A DNA stretch of 64,000 nucleotides from Phlebotomus papatasi (Eukaryota; Arthropoda; Insecta; Diptera; Psychodidae), in the NCBI RefSeq assembly GCF_024763615.1, contig NC_077222.1, forward strand, positions 74,710,001-74,774,000, given 5' to 3'. This document shows, one piece after another, positions 1-12,477 of the stretch. Numbering within the stretch: position 1 is the first letter of the stretch; each line of letters begins with the position of its first letter. A model generated the notes under the pieces. It ran no database searches. It worked only from the letters and a program-made list of their open reading frames with translations, and was not told the DNA's origin. The position numbers and the translations under genes are program-made.

Positions 1-1074
1 GGAGGACCTATTAAAACTTTGCAATTGCGATGAAACATCCACCAACCAATTTAAATTTACCACCAATGATATTTTGTTTTGGTGTCAGATATTAATGGAA
101 GTCGTTGAATATAAATTTAAATATTATTATATATATGTGTATATTCTATTCCAATCATTATTTGGTCATTAGGTATCCAATAAAGCAAGAAATTCTTTCA
201 AATTTATATATAACGACAGTTTTGATCAAGTATTTTACTTGATAATTTGTGTATTTTACATATTTAATCCACTTCCAAATGGCTAAGTAGTATGCTTAAA
301 AGGTATTTCAATTTCCAATAATTTTGACGCAGTAATTACCGGAAAATATTTGACGTCACACGTCTCATAAATGCAATTAATTGTTATGAAATTCATGAGA
401 AATTTACTATACAATAGAAAATATCCATTTCTCTGTACAATGCACTATATTTATTGTTTAATATTTTGCAGGAGAGAGAAGTAGCAATAAGGAAAATTAA
501 TTGGTATTAATCACTTGGGAGAAAATATGGCCTGATATTTGTAGTGCGCCAGATGATCGTTGGCATATGTGAAGGGAGGAAATGAATAAATCAAATTCAG
601 CCAAACACCCATGTCGGAAAATTGCAGACCGGAACAGTGTTGTTAGAGCGAGCTGTATCCAATTAAATCGTTAATGTTATATATAATATAATAATATGAT
701 ATCTGTATTGTCCATTTATAGCCCAGTTACATTTTCGACACCGAACAAAGGAATTTAATTCCAAAAACAGTAGCATGCCATCATGTGCGCACACGGAAGG
801 AAAACTGTTCAACGGAAATTCACTATATTTGATATTTTATTAAATTGCATTATTGGATCCTAAAGGGATACATAGTACAACAAATATTGTAGAAATATTG
901 TAAAAAACTCAGGGCACAATTTTACGAATAATTTTAGAACATTTCAAAAAAAAAACTTTAAAAAAAGATTAATTGAATAACACTTCACATACTGCTCGAG
1001 CATGTGGTTTTCGCATTCAAAATATTTTAGATTAGTATAATTGTAAGAATTTGTGAAGTTTTTGTTCAATATTA

Positions 1075-1224
1075 ATTTTATTTAATGGTTTGAGTAAGTG
1101 ACACTCAAACTATTCAATCTCCTCCGGAGTGAAGATAGGGTAAATTCCTGCCTCCACCCAGGATCGAACTGGGAGACTTCTCGTTAACTAGACGACTGTT
1201 CTACTAACTGAGCTATTAGAGGCC
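1075..1224 (-). mobile_element. tRNA-derived SINE (short copy)
   Basis: Read on the minus strand, 1223 down to 1150 resembles a tRNA. The ends GCCTCTA and TGGAGGC can pair over 7 bp with one G-U. There is a D-arm-like TAGCTCAGTTAG (A box), and a perfect T arm CCCAG-TTCGATC-CTGGG that supplies the B box. The anticodon arm is poorly paired, there is an extra base before the D arm, and no CCA follows, so this is not a working tRNA. The sequence runs on for about 75 bases into a non-tRNA body (1149-1075), as expected for a SINE with an RNA polymerase III promoter head. Confidence 0.55.
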
Positions 1225-1295
1225 ACAAATTCTTCTTGACTTGCTACACGACCTTAACCATTTGCATTTTACACTTATATCGGACACTTTCGAGG

Positions 1296-2839
1296 TACCG
1301 TCGTTGCGGGTGACTTTGCACTCGAGAGATGACTTTGCACTCTGCTGTCCATAAGACTTTCATAAATTCTAGCACTTATTGATGGTCTTCGCCGAACGGT
1401 CTATCATGTCAAAGTATATAGGGATATGTTATGTACCAAGTAAGGTACAATGATCCTCAAAGGGATTCTTGTAGTTTCAGTAATAGTCAATGAAATGCTA
1501 GTATAGGTATTTTGTCAAAAAACGGCTCCGTGAAAGTTAACTGAAGGTGCAATTCCAAAATCGATTTCAGAGCAGTAAATTACCCAAATCCAATCTAAAT
1601 TTATCTGGCTATAATAATCCACTTCGACTTTGTTCAATATTTTTATTAAAATACTTTTTTTCACTATTATCTACCTAAGAACGCATGATTTATGTTATAA
1701 AATTGCATATAATGGTCTTTCTAAAGCTTTATTATAGAAGTATTTGGCTCAAAATTATCCAATTTTATGGGAACTTAAGATAAAATGACCGAGATCTACA
1801 AGATGGTATGGTCGCCATCTTGATATGACGTTTCTATCCGCCATTTTGAATACCTGTAAAAACAAAAATCTCATCTGATTGAGCTGAAATTTCAGTATGT
1901 TTTAGTTCATGTCAAGGCCTTTTCAGAACATATATAAAATCCGACCTAGGTCAAGTTATTGTCTGGATATAGAGGCTCCAAGTTCAAAATTTTGACATTT
2001 TCATGAATACAGAACTACAGGGAGCTTCTTTTATCAAAACCATCACAAAAAAGACAGCGCTATCGTTAGGCGATGAGATCTAACAAACAAACAAAAACAA
2101 AAGTAATGTTTTTGTTTATAACAGCGCAATATTTGAGAATCTTAAAACCGTTTTCGCAAAGATGAAAAATAAAAAATTAATTAAATGCACTTCTCGTTTA
2201 TTTTTTTTTTTAAATTATGTTAGAGTAAATAAATATATAAAATAAAAGTCTCAAACATTTCTAATGGTTACTGAGGCATTTCGTTTAGGTTTCAAATATT
2301 TAAGATTAAAAAATAAAGACCGTCAAAATATGAGTATTACAAAATTTTAAACTTTGAGCCTCTGTATCTAGGTAAATATTTGACGTAGACTGGAACATAG
2401 ATACGTTCTGAAAAGGTCTTGACATCAGCTACAACATACTAAAATTTCAACCCAATCGGACCAGTTTTAGGTTTTGACAGTTATTCAAAATTGCGGACAG
2501 AAACGTCAAATCAAGATGGCGACCACGTCATATTGTAAATCTCGTACATCTTACCCTTAGATATGAAGATCTTCATTGTCGTTTATTATCAGAAATTGTT
2601 GATTTTTTAGTATTTATTAAAAAGTGCAAAGTCACCCAAGTGCAAGCCTCTTTTCTTGATGTTTTAAAATATAGTAAAATTTTATAAAATTAATGTTAGT
2701 GGCACAAAATCCATTCATTAACAACTGACTACAAATAATTTTACCCATTCACCCCCTTCCTTCCCTTTAACTATCCACTTTTAGAGGATAAAGTTGAAAA
2801 ACAGCGAAAAAACGTACAAAGTCACCCGCAACGGCGGTA
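1296..2839. mobile_element. foldback DNA transposon, copy 1 (TA-flanked, non-autonomous)
   Basis: The left end reads TA-CCGTCGTTGCGGGTGACTTT and the right end is its near-exact reverse complement, both bordered by TA, which suggests a TA target duplication as in Tc1/mariner-like elements. Internal arms also fold back: about 1795-2060 (with GGTCGCCATCTTGAT) pairs imperfectly with about 2330-2545 (with ATCAAGATGGCGACC). No long open reading frame is present, so it would have been moved by another element's transposase. A second copy follows 139 bases downstream in the same orientation. Confidence 0.75.
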
Positions 2840-2978
2840 GCGAGATTTGAGAAGGCTATCATGCGTGCAATTGAGCCGGTAGCCCATATGTCGTGTCCAT
2901 GGATTTTTATTGTGAGAGTTTCTACAAGAGATCTCCAATTCCATCCTGGGTGCTTCTCAAAAAATACCTCTAAAAATA

Positions 2979-4525
2979 TACCGTCGTTGCGGGTGACTTT
3001 GCACTCGGGGGGTGACTTTGCACTCTGCTGTTCGTGAGAGTTTGAACAATTCTAGCACTTATTGATAGTCTTCGCCGATCCGGTCTACCATGTCAAAGTA
3101 TATAGGGATATGTTAAGTACCAAGTAAGGTACAATGATCCTCAAAAGGATTCTTGTAGTTTCAGTAATAGTCAATGAAATGCTAGTATAGGTATTTTGTC
3201 AAAAAACGACTCCGCGAAAAAGTTATCTGAAGATGCAATTTCAAAATCGATTTCAGAGAAGTAAATTGCCCAAATCTATTCTAAATTTATCTGGCTAGAA
3301 TAATCCACTTCGATTTTGTTCATTATTTTTAGTAAATTCCTTTTTTTCACTATAGTGTTCCTAAGAACGCATGATTTATATTATAAAATTGCATATAATG
3401 GACTTTCTTAAGCTTTATTATAGAAGTATTTGGCCAAAAACTAACCAATTTTTTGATAACTTAAGATAAAATGACCGAGATCTACAAGATGGTGTGGTCG
3501 CCATCTTGATTTGACGATTCTGTCCGCCATTTTGAATAACTGTCAAAACAAAAAACTTATCCGATTGAGCTGAAATTTTAGTATGTTCTGGCTGATGTCA
3601 AGACCTTTTCAGAACATATATAAAATCCGACCTAGGTCAAGCGATTGTCTGGGAACTGGGGCTCTAAGTTCAAAATTTTGACATTTTCATTAATACAGAA
3701 CTACGGAGAGCTTCTTTTATCGAAACCATCACAAAAGAGGCAGTATTATCGTTAGGCGATGAGATCTAAATAACAAACAAAAAGAAAAGTATTGTTTTTC
3801 TTTATAACAGCATATTATTTGAAGATCTGAAAAACTTTTGCAAAAATGAAAAAATAAATAAATGCACTTTTCATTTATTTTTTTTTAATTTTGCAAGAGT
3901 AAAAAAATATATAAAATAAAAGCCTCAACCATTTCTAATGGTTACTGAGGCATTTCGTTTGGGTTTTAAAATTCAGGATTAGAAAATAAAGATTGCCAAA
4001 ATATGAATATTTCAAATTTTTAAACTTTGAGCTTCTGTATCAAGGTAAATACTTGACGTAGACCAGAACATAGATACGTTCTGAAAAGGTCTTGATATCA
4101 GCTACAACATACTAAAATTTCAACCCAATCGAACCTGTTTTAGATTTTAACAGTTATTCAAAATGGCGGACAGAAACGTCAAATCAAGATGGCGATCATG
4201 TCATCTTGTAGATCTCGTGCATCTTACCCTTAGATGTGAAGATCTTCATTGTCGTTTATTATCAGAAATTGTTGATTTTTTAGTATTTATTAAAAAGTGC
4301 AAAGTCACCCGCACCTTATCCCCGGTGCAAGCCTTTTTTCTTGATTTTTTTAAACATAGTAAAATTTTATAAAATTAATGCTAGTGGCACAAAATCCATT
4401 CATTAACAACTGAATACAAATAATTTTACTCAAAAACCCCCCTCCCTTCACTTTAACTATCCACTTTTAGAGGGTAAAGTTGAAAAACAGCGAAAAAACG
4501 TGCAAAGTCACCCGCAACGACGGTA
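2979..4525. mobile_element. foldback DNA transposon, copy 2 (TA-flanked, non-autonomous)
   Basis: This is a second copy of the 1296-2839 element, with the same terminal inverted repeat (CCGTCGTTGCGGGTGACTTT), TA at both ends, and the same internal foldback arms near 3475-3700 and 4035-4220. By eye it differs from copy 1 by many point changes and small indels, so the pair is not a recent duplication or an assembly echo. The small reading frame at 4163-4372 lies entirely within the inverted arm and is not a gene. Confidence 0.75.
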
Positions 4526-4539
4526 TTCGACATATTTAC

Positions 4540-4665
4540 CGGTTCTCCCAAAACAGTTTAAGAGTCATACAATTGATTTTCGGTTAAAAATTACTCAAAG
4601 GTTCATAACCACTTCACTACGGGATCTATTGTCGGAAATTCTAATACTTTTCCAACGATACAGTG
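4540..4665. repeat. fragment of the ACCGGTT dispersed repeat
   Basis: This short stretch shares blocks such as TTACCGGTT, AGTTTAAGAGT, TTGATTTTCGG and TTCATAACC with the longer copies at 12590-13010 and 23813-24190. It appears truncated at both ends, lying between the foldback element and the minisatellite. Confidence 0.4.
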
Positions 4666-4790
4666 GAATCCAGCATAAATCCAGTGAGCATGGGCATCCG
4701 GTGGAATTTCCGTGAAAATCTCGTGTAAATTTAGTGGAAATCTCGTGGGAATCCAATGGAATTCCTGTGGAAATTCAGTGGAAATCCAGT
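4661..4790. repeat. minisatellite, period about 11 bases
   Basis: Imperfect tandem copies of a unit close to GGAAATCCAGT (variants GGAAATCTCGT, GGGAATCCAAT, GGAATTCCTGT, GGAAATTCAGT) run for about 130 bases. The reading frame through it is an artefact of the repeat. Two direct copies of AAGAGACATTTACC follow immediately. Confidence 0.7.
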
Positions 4791-5393
4791 TTCAAGAGAC
4801 ATTTACCTTTTCTTTAAGAGACATTTACCAATATCTCTTAAAGATTTATGCTCTTAAAGACAGCGAGATAACTAATCACTCTCATAGGAAATTTTGCAAA
4901 CATGTATACAAACAAAAGTTATTGTGTGTCAAGCATTAGGTGGTAAAATTTGAAATATATCCTTAAAGTATTAGAATTTGGAAAATATGCATAAAAAAAT
5001 TAAATAAGTCAGTTTAAAAAGCATGATGTTTGACTTTTTAAAATCGCACCCGAGACGCATATAGCGCCCTTGATCTTGTAAAACTCCAATTTTATTAGTA
5101 TTATATTGGTTGATATGCTTATAAAATGTATGGCAGACGAAATGTTCATTTTTTTTTTGTTTCCCCCCTTACCAAGGTCTTAGACCTTGAGGCCTATTTT
5201 GACCAAAATCAAATTTAGGAGATCCGAAATAAATTCCCCATATATGTTCAAAAATACCAAATCATCAATCAATAAAAATTTTTCCTATCACCTGGTAAAA
5301 ATAAATAAATAAATAACAGATATGGAGTTGGACCTTACACATTACTAGCCGTGTTACACGAAATCTTCATTTTTTGTACAAAATGTATGAAAG

Positions 5394-5499
5394 ACGAAAT
5401 GTAAAATAAGAAATGGCAAAATACGAAATATCCTAAAATACGAAGTTTCCGCAATTCGAAACATGTAAAATACGAAATGTAAAATAGTACGAAGTTTCC
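5394..5499. repeat. imperfect AAAATACGAAAT repeat
   Basis: Several diverged copies of a motif near AAAATACGAAAT or TACGAAGTTTCC occur in about 100 bases just upstream of the first exon. It is low-complexity sequence with no recognised function. Confidence 0.45.
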
Positions 5500-5701
5500 A
5501 TATCCCATATCCTACTGTAGATTGTTACAGTCGTAATGTCAACATACCAAATTTTAGCAAATGTGTACATAAAGGGTTGAAATTAACTTAAAAAAAAAGT
5601 TCAATAAAAGCATTGTGAAAATTAATTACTTTTTATTCTCTCTTTCTCGGTTTTCACCATCCACATTGATTGTATGAACTGGACAACAAACGAAATACCA
5701 G

Positions 5702-5889
5702 CTGCAACCAGCATACTCGCAAACAATTTACATGATAATCAAGGGCCCCGCTTTATGATTGAACCCACCCATCGACTGGAGTTCATGAATCGAGCTGGGA
5801 GCCGGCTCGACTGCACGGCCAGCGGAAATCCCACGCCCAACGTTGAGTGGCTGGACCAGGATAACAACCTAGTCACCACGATACCAAAG
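5702..5889 (+). CDS. Dscam2: Dscam2-like, exon A: first half of Ig1 (5' boundary approximate)
   Basis: This exon encodes the N-terminal half of the first Ig domain, part of the distal region used in Dscam homophilic recognition. The translation carries the family block GPRFMIEPTHRLEF and the first domain cysteine in RLDCTASGNPTP, followed by the core tryptophan in VEWLDQ. The exon ends in phase 0 at AAG|GTAGCC, a weak but acceptable donor. A pyrimidine-rich tract at 5630-5660 precedes an AG at 5700-5701, which gives a phase-1 start; the next AG (5710-5711) is an alternative. An ATG at 5674 is in frame but would leave no signal peptide, so I treat this as an internal exon. The start codon and signal sequence should lie upstream. 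Confidence 0.85.
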
Positions 5890-5988
5890 GTAGCCCTATG
5901 TAAATGTGTCATAAGTGCTCATGACAGCCAATTTGCACGACACCCCCACATCGAATAACACCGCCTTAACGTCCAACATATTTTGCAG

Positions 5989-6136
5989 GTCAGGCACATT
6001 CTGGCCAATGGATCCCTCTACTTCCCACCCTTCGAGGCTGAGGCATTTCGGCAGGATGTCCACTGGACCAACTATAAATGCATCGCTTCAAACGCAGTCG
6101 GCTCAATAGTCTCTGCTGACGTCAATGTTAAAGCTG
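5989..6136 (+). CDS. Dscam2: Dscam2-like, exon B: second half of Ig1
   Basis: This exon completes Ig1 (about residues 63-111 of the chain encoded in the window). It encodes ILANGSLYFPPFEAEAFRQD, the second Ig cysteine in YKCIASNAVGS, and the G-strand end SADVNVKA. The acceptor is TTTTGCAG at 5988 and the donor is a strong G|GTAAGT at 6137. It enters in phase 0, joining exon A, and leaves in phase 1, which is typical of Ig-domain boundaries. It is separated from the preceding exon by only 99 bases and from the next by 23.4 kb. Confidence 0.93.
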
Positions 6137-6624
6137 GTAAGTATGCAACATATTTTAATAACAAACATTCCTACCCCAATTCATTGCATACCAAATAGGA
6201 TGAAAATATAAATTTCGATAAAAATAGCTGGAGAGGCAATTGCATGAAAATAACATTGCAAACAAATTTACAAATAACAAGTTCAACATACTGCTGATTA
6301 ACATTAACGCCCGATACATCAAAGGAATTTTATGTAAATGTTCAAACTCAAATACAACGCGGTTGAGATTTATTAAGTGTAGTAACATTAAACGAAACTC
6401 TAAAAAAGCTTATAGCGTACATTATTTTCAAAAAGATCGATTGAACGAATAAGATGGATCGAATAGTGTATTAAGTGGATAATACAATTACAGCTACGTT
6501 AACCAAGTAGAATTATCTGTGAAAAACTTAAAAAAAAACGATTTCTGTAGAATTAGTGGAGAAATATACCGTCTATATTTATTAATAAAATTTGATATTT
6601 AAAATTTGCTCGAACGAATGAATA

Positions 6625-7054
6625 GGGTAAGTGTGCCAAATTCCGGGCAGCTTGCAATTTCGTCCACCTTTTTTGTTCCTCGAATTTTCATGAACTTTTA
6701 GATTTTACGTACTCTAGAGATTATACAATGCAAAAGAATAACAAAAAATGTAGCTTCGACAAACGAGATGATGTGAAAAAGATATTGGAAGAATTCCCAA
6801 AGGGTAATGAACTATGAGAATGAAGGTGGCCAAAATAGGGCACCAAAGCTATGCCTAGATTTTTATTCATTTTAAAATGTATTAAAAATGATTTTAGAGT
6901 AAATAAAGACGGTGAACTCTTTACAAGGTTCCAATCAACACTCTTACAAAAGAAAGAATTTAAAAAAAAAACAATTTGTATTTAAAATATTACATTTCAA
7001 ACTTGAGACTTTGACGCTTGCATGCAACTATGCCGGAATTTGGCACAGTTACCC
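6625..7054. mobile_element. MITE, TA-flanked, terminal repeat GGGTAASTGTGCCAAATTCC
   Basis: The left end GGGTAAGTGTGCCAAATTCC and the reverse complement of the right end, GGGTAACTGTGCCAAATTCC, match over at least 20 bases with one difference. Both are bordered by TA (6623-6624 and 7055-7056). The length is about 430 bases with no coding potential. This fits a non-autonomous Tc1/mariner-type element. Confidence 0.75.
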
Positions 7055-8488
7055 TATACATAATCAATGATATATACGAAATTATCGGTTAGATAACCTA
7101 TTCAACATAATAGAAAATTAAGAAAAGCAAATTATACTTAAAAAATATGGTATTGGAAGAATCATTTGGAAAAATGAAGTTGAATTTTCACATCCTAGGT
7201 TTGATTTGTGGGAAAGGGCCCCCCTAGACGCAAAGTTCAATTTGGTTTATTAAGACGTCAGGCAAGCAAGACGAGATAGTTGAATTTGAGGTTTATCTTT
7301 AAAATAAAGACAATTTGATCTTTTATAAGTCCAGGCTCCAGGGTAAAGTATTTCCAAACAAAATGCAGCTAAAGATGGATTTAATACATTATTATGGTCT
7401 CAGTATGCATAGAATAACGGTAAATTACAAATTTATTACCAAGTAATACGTTTAAATCAGGTTATCGGTCAGTTATACTCTCAATAAGCTAAATCATTAT
7501 ACGTGAAAATTTCATTCGGAGTCAATATTATCTAATACAAAAGCTTTGCATTTCGGTTATTAGTATAGTATAGTATACAAACAGCAAAATTATTTGTATA
7601 CTAAAGAGCTCTATATGGAAAAGCTCATCATTTTCCTAGTTAGTAAATTCCGAGAAATACTTTTGAAAAGTTATCAAATGCAACACACTGACTTTTATTT
7701 AATTTAGGTGATATTTAATAAATAGCATTACTGAATCACAATCATATATAGTATTAGTGAAGTTTTGTAATAAAAAATGGTAGGATATGAAAACTTAGAA
7801 ATTTGGAAATAATACTGCTGAACATCGTGAATACATTAGAACTGTTCTACATCACTTATATAAACTCTTGAATAGCCATACTGTGAAAGCCTAATACAGC
7901 TATATAATATTTACACATAAAACATATGAGACGTGGTGATAAATATGATTAAGAGCATAGCATATATCACCTTAACGACATATTTATTCACACCGCAATT
8001 TTCCCAGTTCCCAGTGTAACTTTATGGATTAATTCTCCAAGTTCCAAGCCAATCTTCCCTCAAGCATTGTACTGTTGAGATTGAATTCCATTCTCATACA
8101 CATTTCCACATTTTGTATATCTAAAGGAACTTTACACTTACCTACACCTCCACACCAAATTCTTAACTTGAGACTAACACTAAAATTATACAAAAGTTCT
8201 CTTCGAGTTCAAATATTTACAGGTTGAAAGTTAAATTATGCAATTCCAATTCAAATTTCTGTATGAAAACGACAACAGATGAATTTGTAGCTAACGCATT
8301 GAACTTAAAATTTACTCTTATGATTGTAAATTATGCAATTTATTTTACGATTGTAACAAACCAAACACATTACTTCGATATTGAAAAAACAGCTATTATT
8401 TTATGAACGGGTATATAATGTAAATGAAAGAGTTTTTATTGTTAGAGAATGGCTAAGTACAAATATCGGCTATTATTCAAAATATTTA

Positions 8489-8695
8489 GAGGAAAGTGTC
8501 CACGCATTCCACGGTCCCAAGCTTCATAATGAATAAATTGTTTCAATAAATGTGATTCATCGCACTCAAACTTTAAAAACTAAGAGAAAGTGTCCTGTTT
8601 TTAAAATATATTGCGGACTCACATTTATTCAGCAACATAGAAAAAATTTAGTCATTATAAAGCTTGAGACCGTGCAAAGCATGAGAACTTTCCCC
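8489..8695. mobile_element. MITE, TA-flanked, GGGGAAAGTG-type terminal repeat
   Basis: The termini GAGGAAAGTGTCC and the reverse complement of GAGAACTTTCCCC are inverted and bordered by TA at 8487-8488 and 8696-8697. Inside, AATAAATGTGATTCATCGC and the reverse complement of GGACTCACATTTATTC are a second inverted pair, so the whole 207-base unit is palindromic. A related copy lies at 16933-17093. Confidence 0.65.
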
Positions 8696-9364
8696 TACAT
8701 GGACTTATAAAAGCAATCGTCACACAGAATATTTTCTGTTTTCGGGTAAAGCAGTAACATTTTTTAGGTTGCGCAACACACACAATTGCTAAATATATTT
8801 ACAATACGTAAATAAATATGCAATTCAGTCTTACCTTCAACCCTTTAATACTTTAAGGATGACCCTTGTCACTGACAGAAAATCAGCAATAAAAATAAAA
8901 CCGATGAACAAAATCAATAAAACGTTACATCTAACCTCAGAAAATCCATTAGAGTCGGATTCGGTATATTTATTGCTCCTATGGACAATAGGGACAAAAA
9001 TAACCCAAAAAATTAAGTAATTTTTCGGGCAACACCAATGAATGATAATTTTCACTCTAATGAAAAATATTATCTAAAGTTTTTCTACTATCTAATGCCA
9101 AAACGTTTTTGTTTAAAAAGTTACAAATATAAAAAAAAATAATAAAAATGATTGATTAATGTGGTGATTAGAAAATTCGTCACTTTTGAGCTTAAATATT
9201 TACTACATAGTCAAATAGCTGGAGATTTGCAAAAAATATTCTAGAGTCCTACAACCTAACTAATTAATAGTTTACTACGGAAACACCTCGTCAAAGTTCT
9301 CCCTAAATGGCGGGAAATTTATACCTCGTAATTACTATGAAATAGGAACTTTTTTAAGGGTTCT

Positions 9365-9511
9365 TTAACCCTTTAAGGGCGAGAAGGTCAAAAATCGAGG
9401 GTTAGAAAAAATCACTTTTTCTGACTTTTTAGAGAAAAACACAACTTTAGATGACCGTAGAAAAGTTTCATTCTTGGGTCACCGATGATCCAATCGTCCT
9501 TAAAGGGTTAG
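9365..9511. mobile_element. piggyBac-type MITE with TTAA ends
   Basis: The left end is TTAACCCTTTAAGGGCGA and the right end is the reverse complement of a near-identical terminus (TCGTCCTTAAAGGGTTAG), so one target copy is intact (TTAA) and the other carries one change. TTAA target duplication is diagnostic of the piggyBac superfamily. GGGTCACCGATGATCCAATCG near the right end resembles the subterminal sequence at 31171 and at 49934. Confidence 0.65.
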
Positions 9512-10848
9512 GTGCATATTTTGAGACGAAATATTGACTTTAACACGCGTAAAAGATATACACCTTTAGGTTCCAGTAGAATAGCATTTAATTCTGCAAA
9601 GAACAAGTCTTTCTTCATTTAATTTTTTTTTGTAATCTTTCCCGTCAATTCAAAGGAATTGTCAAAAATAGAAGTGTAGAAAATTCGCATCAAGGTTTTG
9701 GATGTTCGGAAATATTTCAAATTAGCTTCTAAAATTTTTATGGTATATTCTTAAATAGTAATCTATCTTTTCTTAAAAATATTATATTTCTTTAATTATA
9801 TTTAGTGAAGTACGTTAAAGGTTTTTAGGTTAATATTTCTCTGTATGAAAATTCCCATTGCTTCCCTAAAAAACTATAATAATAATTCATTTGAAGAACG
9901 AATGATTTTTAATTTGAAACAAACTGAATTTTTACGCTACGGCAACTGTCGGACAAAACTACATACAAATCGAAAAAGTAAAAAATATTATAAATCATGG
10001 AGATACACGATATTGCATCATAATATCAAGAATCATTCATAGGCCTGGTTTTTGCTCATAAAATTCTCATACTACTGGGACATGTACTATCCATTGATAG
10101 TAAATGTTCCGACACTACAGAGAGCACTTTTGCCCTTTTTGCACCCAAATAGCACTAGCACCCCTAGAGCTTTAGCAAACTTTTAAACATATTTCTCTCC
10201 TTTTTTCGCTACCCACCCACCTTTGGTATCCAACCATTTTACAATGGTATCATGTTAACGCAAAATTTCACTCTTTTTGACATGGATTTTACATTACAAA
10301 AGGAATAAAAAAAAAAGATAGCCTGAATGTATTTAAGCATCCAGTACAATCCCAGAAATCCTCTGAATTATTTAACATAATCATAGAGGTGACGTGTTAT
10401 GTTTATTTTTGGTTAAAATTATTGTCGACTCCCCATTTGTTATTCATAACACTTTTTTTTAACCAGAACAATATAACACAAGATACTCCCTTTGGGATTC
10501 GTGGAAGAAAAGAAAATTTTAGGGTACATTTGAAAGATCTCGGAATTACATTTTAGTGGATATTTCCGTTTCGTAGGACACTGGCTAGGCTCACTTCATT
10601 TCATCGAAGTGAGGTGGTTTCCGCAACCACCAGCAACCCTTTAGAAGGTCAACTCGGAACCATCAAATTTAATAAAGATCACTCCTATGTAACTTCCATA
10701 TCACCCACATTCAACCACATACAATCTACTACAATGCTACATTTACCCCTTAGATGTACACTAAGGGACTAAATTGTTGTACTTAAATCATCTTGTAGGG
10801 GAATTTAACATGAGGCTAACAATTTTACAGCACTATTTGCAAGACTAG

Positions 10849-11250
10849 CGGCGTTATCACAGTTGCACATTATTTTAATGTGATTCACATTAATTGTCGC
10901 TTGTGAGCGTCCAAATATGTTATTTGTGTCTTTGAGTCACTTAGTATTTGGGATTTTTCTATTTATTGATAAAGAAGTGGACGTGGCCTGCAAAAAAAGT
11001 TTAAATTTACTTAAAGTATAAATATTTTTCACATTAAAAAATTAAAGAGAAAATCGCATTAATTTTTCGCATTAATGCTATAAATTAATTAATATCAAAT
11101 TTTGCGGGCCAAGTCTGCCTTTTTATCAACAAATAGATCAAATTTTGAATATAAAATGATTCAAACACACAAATTACACATTTGGACTCTCACCAGCGAC
11201 AATTAATGTGAATCATATTAAAATTTATTGTCAAGTGTGATAACACAGTA
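10849..11250. mobile_element. palindromic MITE of about 400 bases (copy A)
   Basis: The inverted termini CGGCGTTATCACAGTTGCAC and the reverse complement of CAAGTGTGATAACACAG enclose arms containing CACATTAATTGTCGC and its reverse complement GCGACAATTAATGTG. It is followed at once by a diverged second copy (11251-11650), and a well-preserved inverted copy is at 27046-27455. End points are approximate because the target duplication (TA or TTA) is not clear in this copy. Confidence 0.7.
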
Positions 11251-11650
11251 ACAGTGTTACCACACTTCAAAAATAAATTTGGATATGATTCACTTTAATT
11301 GTCGCTGGGGAGCGTCCAAATATGTAATTTGCATCTTTAAATTACTTAATATTTTGAATTCGATATTTATTGATAAAAAGGTATACCTAAACTTTGAAAA
11401 TTGGTTGCAATTGATTTATAGTATTAAAGCGAATAATTAATGTGATTTTCACATCAATTTTATATAATGTCAAACATATTCAGTGCAATTTAAACCTATT
11501 TTCAGGTCAAGTCTACCCTTGTATCACTAAATAAAACAAACTTTAATCCAAATCTTAATAAGTGATGCAAAGACACAAATCACACATTTGAAGAACACTA
11601 ACGACAATTAAAGTGAATCATTAAAATTTTTATGTGATAGGGTAATAACA
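11251..11650. mobile_element. palindromic MITE (copy B, diverged, adjacent to copy A)
   Basis: This is the same family as 10849-11250: it contains GATTCACTTTAATTGTCGCTGG, and near the right end ACGACAATTAAAGTGAATC. It is considerably more diverged than copies A and C and joins copy A head to tail without a clear spacer. Confidence 0.55.
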
Positions 11651-12477
11651 GGATAGTTGATAAGCTAAACTCATAATCTCATTTTTATAAAATTGCGCAA
11701 TTTTATTAAAAGAAAATTTTATGAGGTTCAATGTGCTCCCTACTGTATACATATGTAAAGCCATTGCATATGGTTAAACTGAGCAAGTTACCGTGTTACA
11801 TATGTGCAAGAGGAGTAGAGTAAAAGTTAGTAACTTAATAAAATATTTGGCCAGTAAAGTAAATTCATTCTATGAAAATAGTGTGAAAACTTTCAAATAT
11901 ATCCCTGATTTATGGAAAAACTTTCAAGTCTCCTGCCTTCAGGAAAGAGAAAGAATCATTCTCTCTTGGGGTTAAAAAAGAAGAGAAGAAACTGTTGCCA
12001 TGTAACCACTATTGTTTGCACGCATAAATTTGACTTTTAACTCTAAATACGGCCCTTAACTGCTGACTCTATATATAAATGTACCATTTACCTAAATAAT
12101 GTATCTACCATATCTTCACCCTGAAGTCTCAGGCAAGGGAATCATTTTCGTCCACATTCGGGTAGATGAACATCAAATTATCTCCATTTGTGTACATTAA
12201 AGCTCGGTGTTGGATTTACTCTCAGAGGATTGTATTTTGAACTATATACGCTAATTCCCACTTAAATACCTTTTTAGTTTAGAAACCTCTTCAACCCCAA
12301 AACAAAAAAAAACACTTTTGCAATACAAACTACTTATAGACACATTAAAAAAATTTCCTAAAAGCTTTCCGAGATCATTGTAGCAGTAAATTGGTAAATT
12401 AACTCATTTGTATCTATCCCATGTAAATATATTTATGTATGATGTTTGAAATGAATTAATGTGAAAAACATTAAATA

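Larger units (their letters stand above)
1..5701. other. left flank / upstream intron of the Dscam2-like gene
   Basis: I found no convincing coding exon here. The first recognisable exon begins inside Ig1 without a signal peptide, so this stretch is most simply the upstream intron; a start exon within it cannot be excluded. It holds a minus-strand tRNA-like SINE near 1.1 kb, two 1.55 kb foldback elements (1296-2839 and 2979-4525), a fragment of the ACCGGTT dispersed repeat (4540-4665), an 11-base-period minisatellite and an imperfect repeat near 5.4 kb. Bases 1-1070 are AT-rich with no visible structure. Confidence 0.6.

Noticed and set aside
1150..1223. Functional tRNA gene on the minus strand
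   Set aside because: The T arm and acceptor pair well, but the D stem has a mismatch, there is an extra base before it, the anticodon stem is poorly paired, and a SINE-like body follows directly.
10590..10640. Small hairpins (CTCACTTC / GAAGTGAG and GGTGGTT / AACCACC) as an ncRNA or miRNA
   Set aside because: Stems are very short and adjacent, and too small for a miRNA precursor; no other support.
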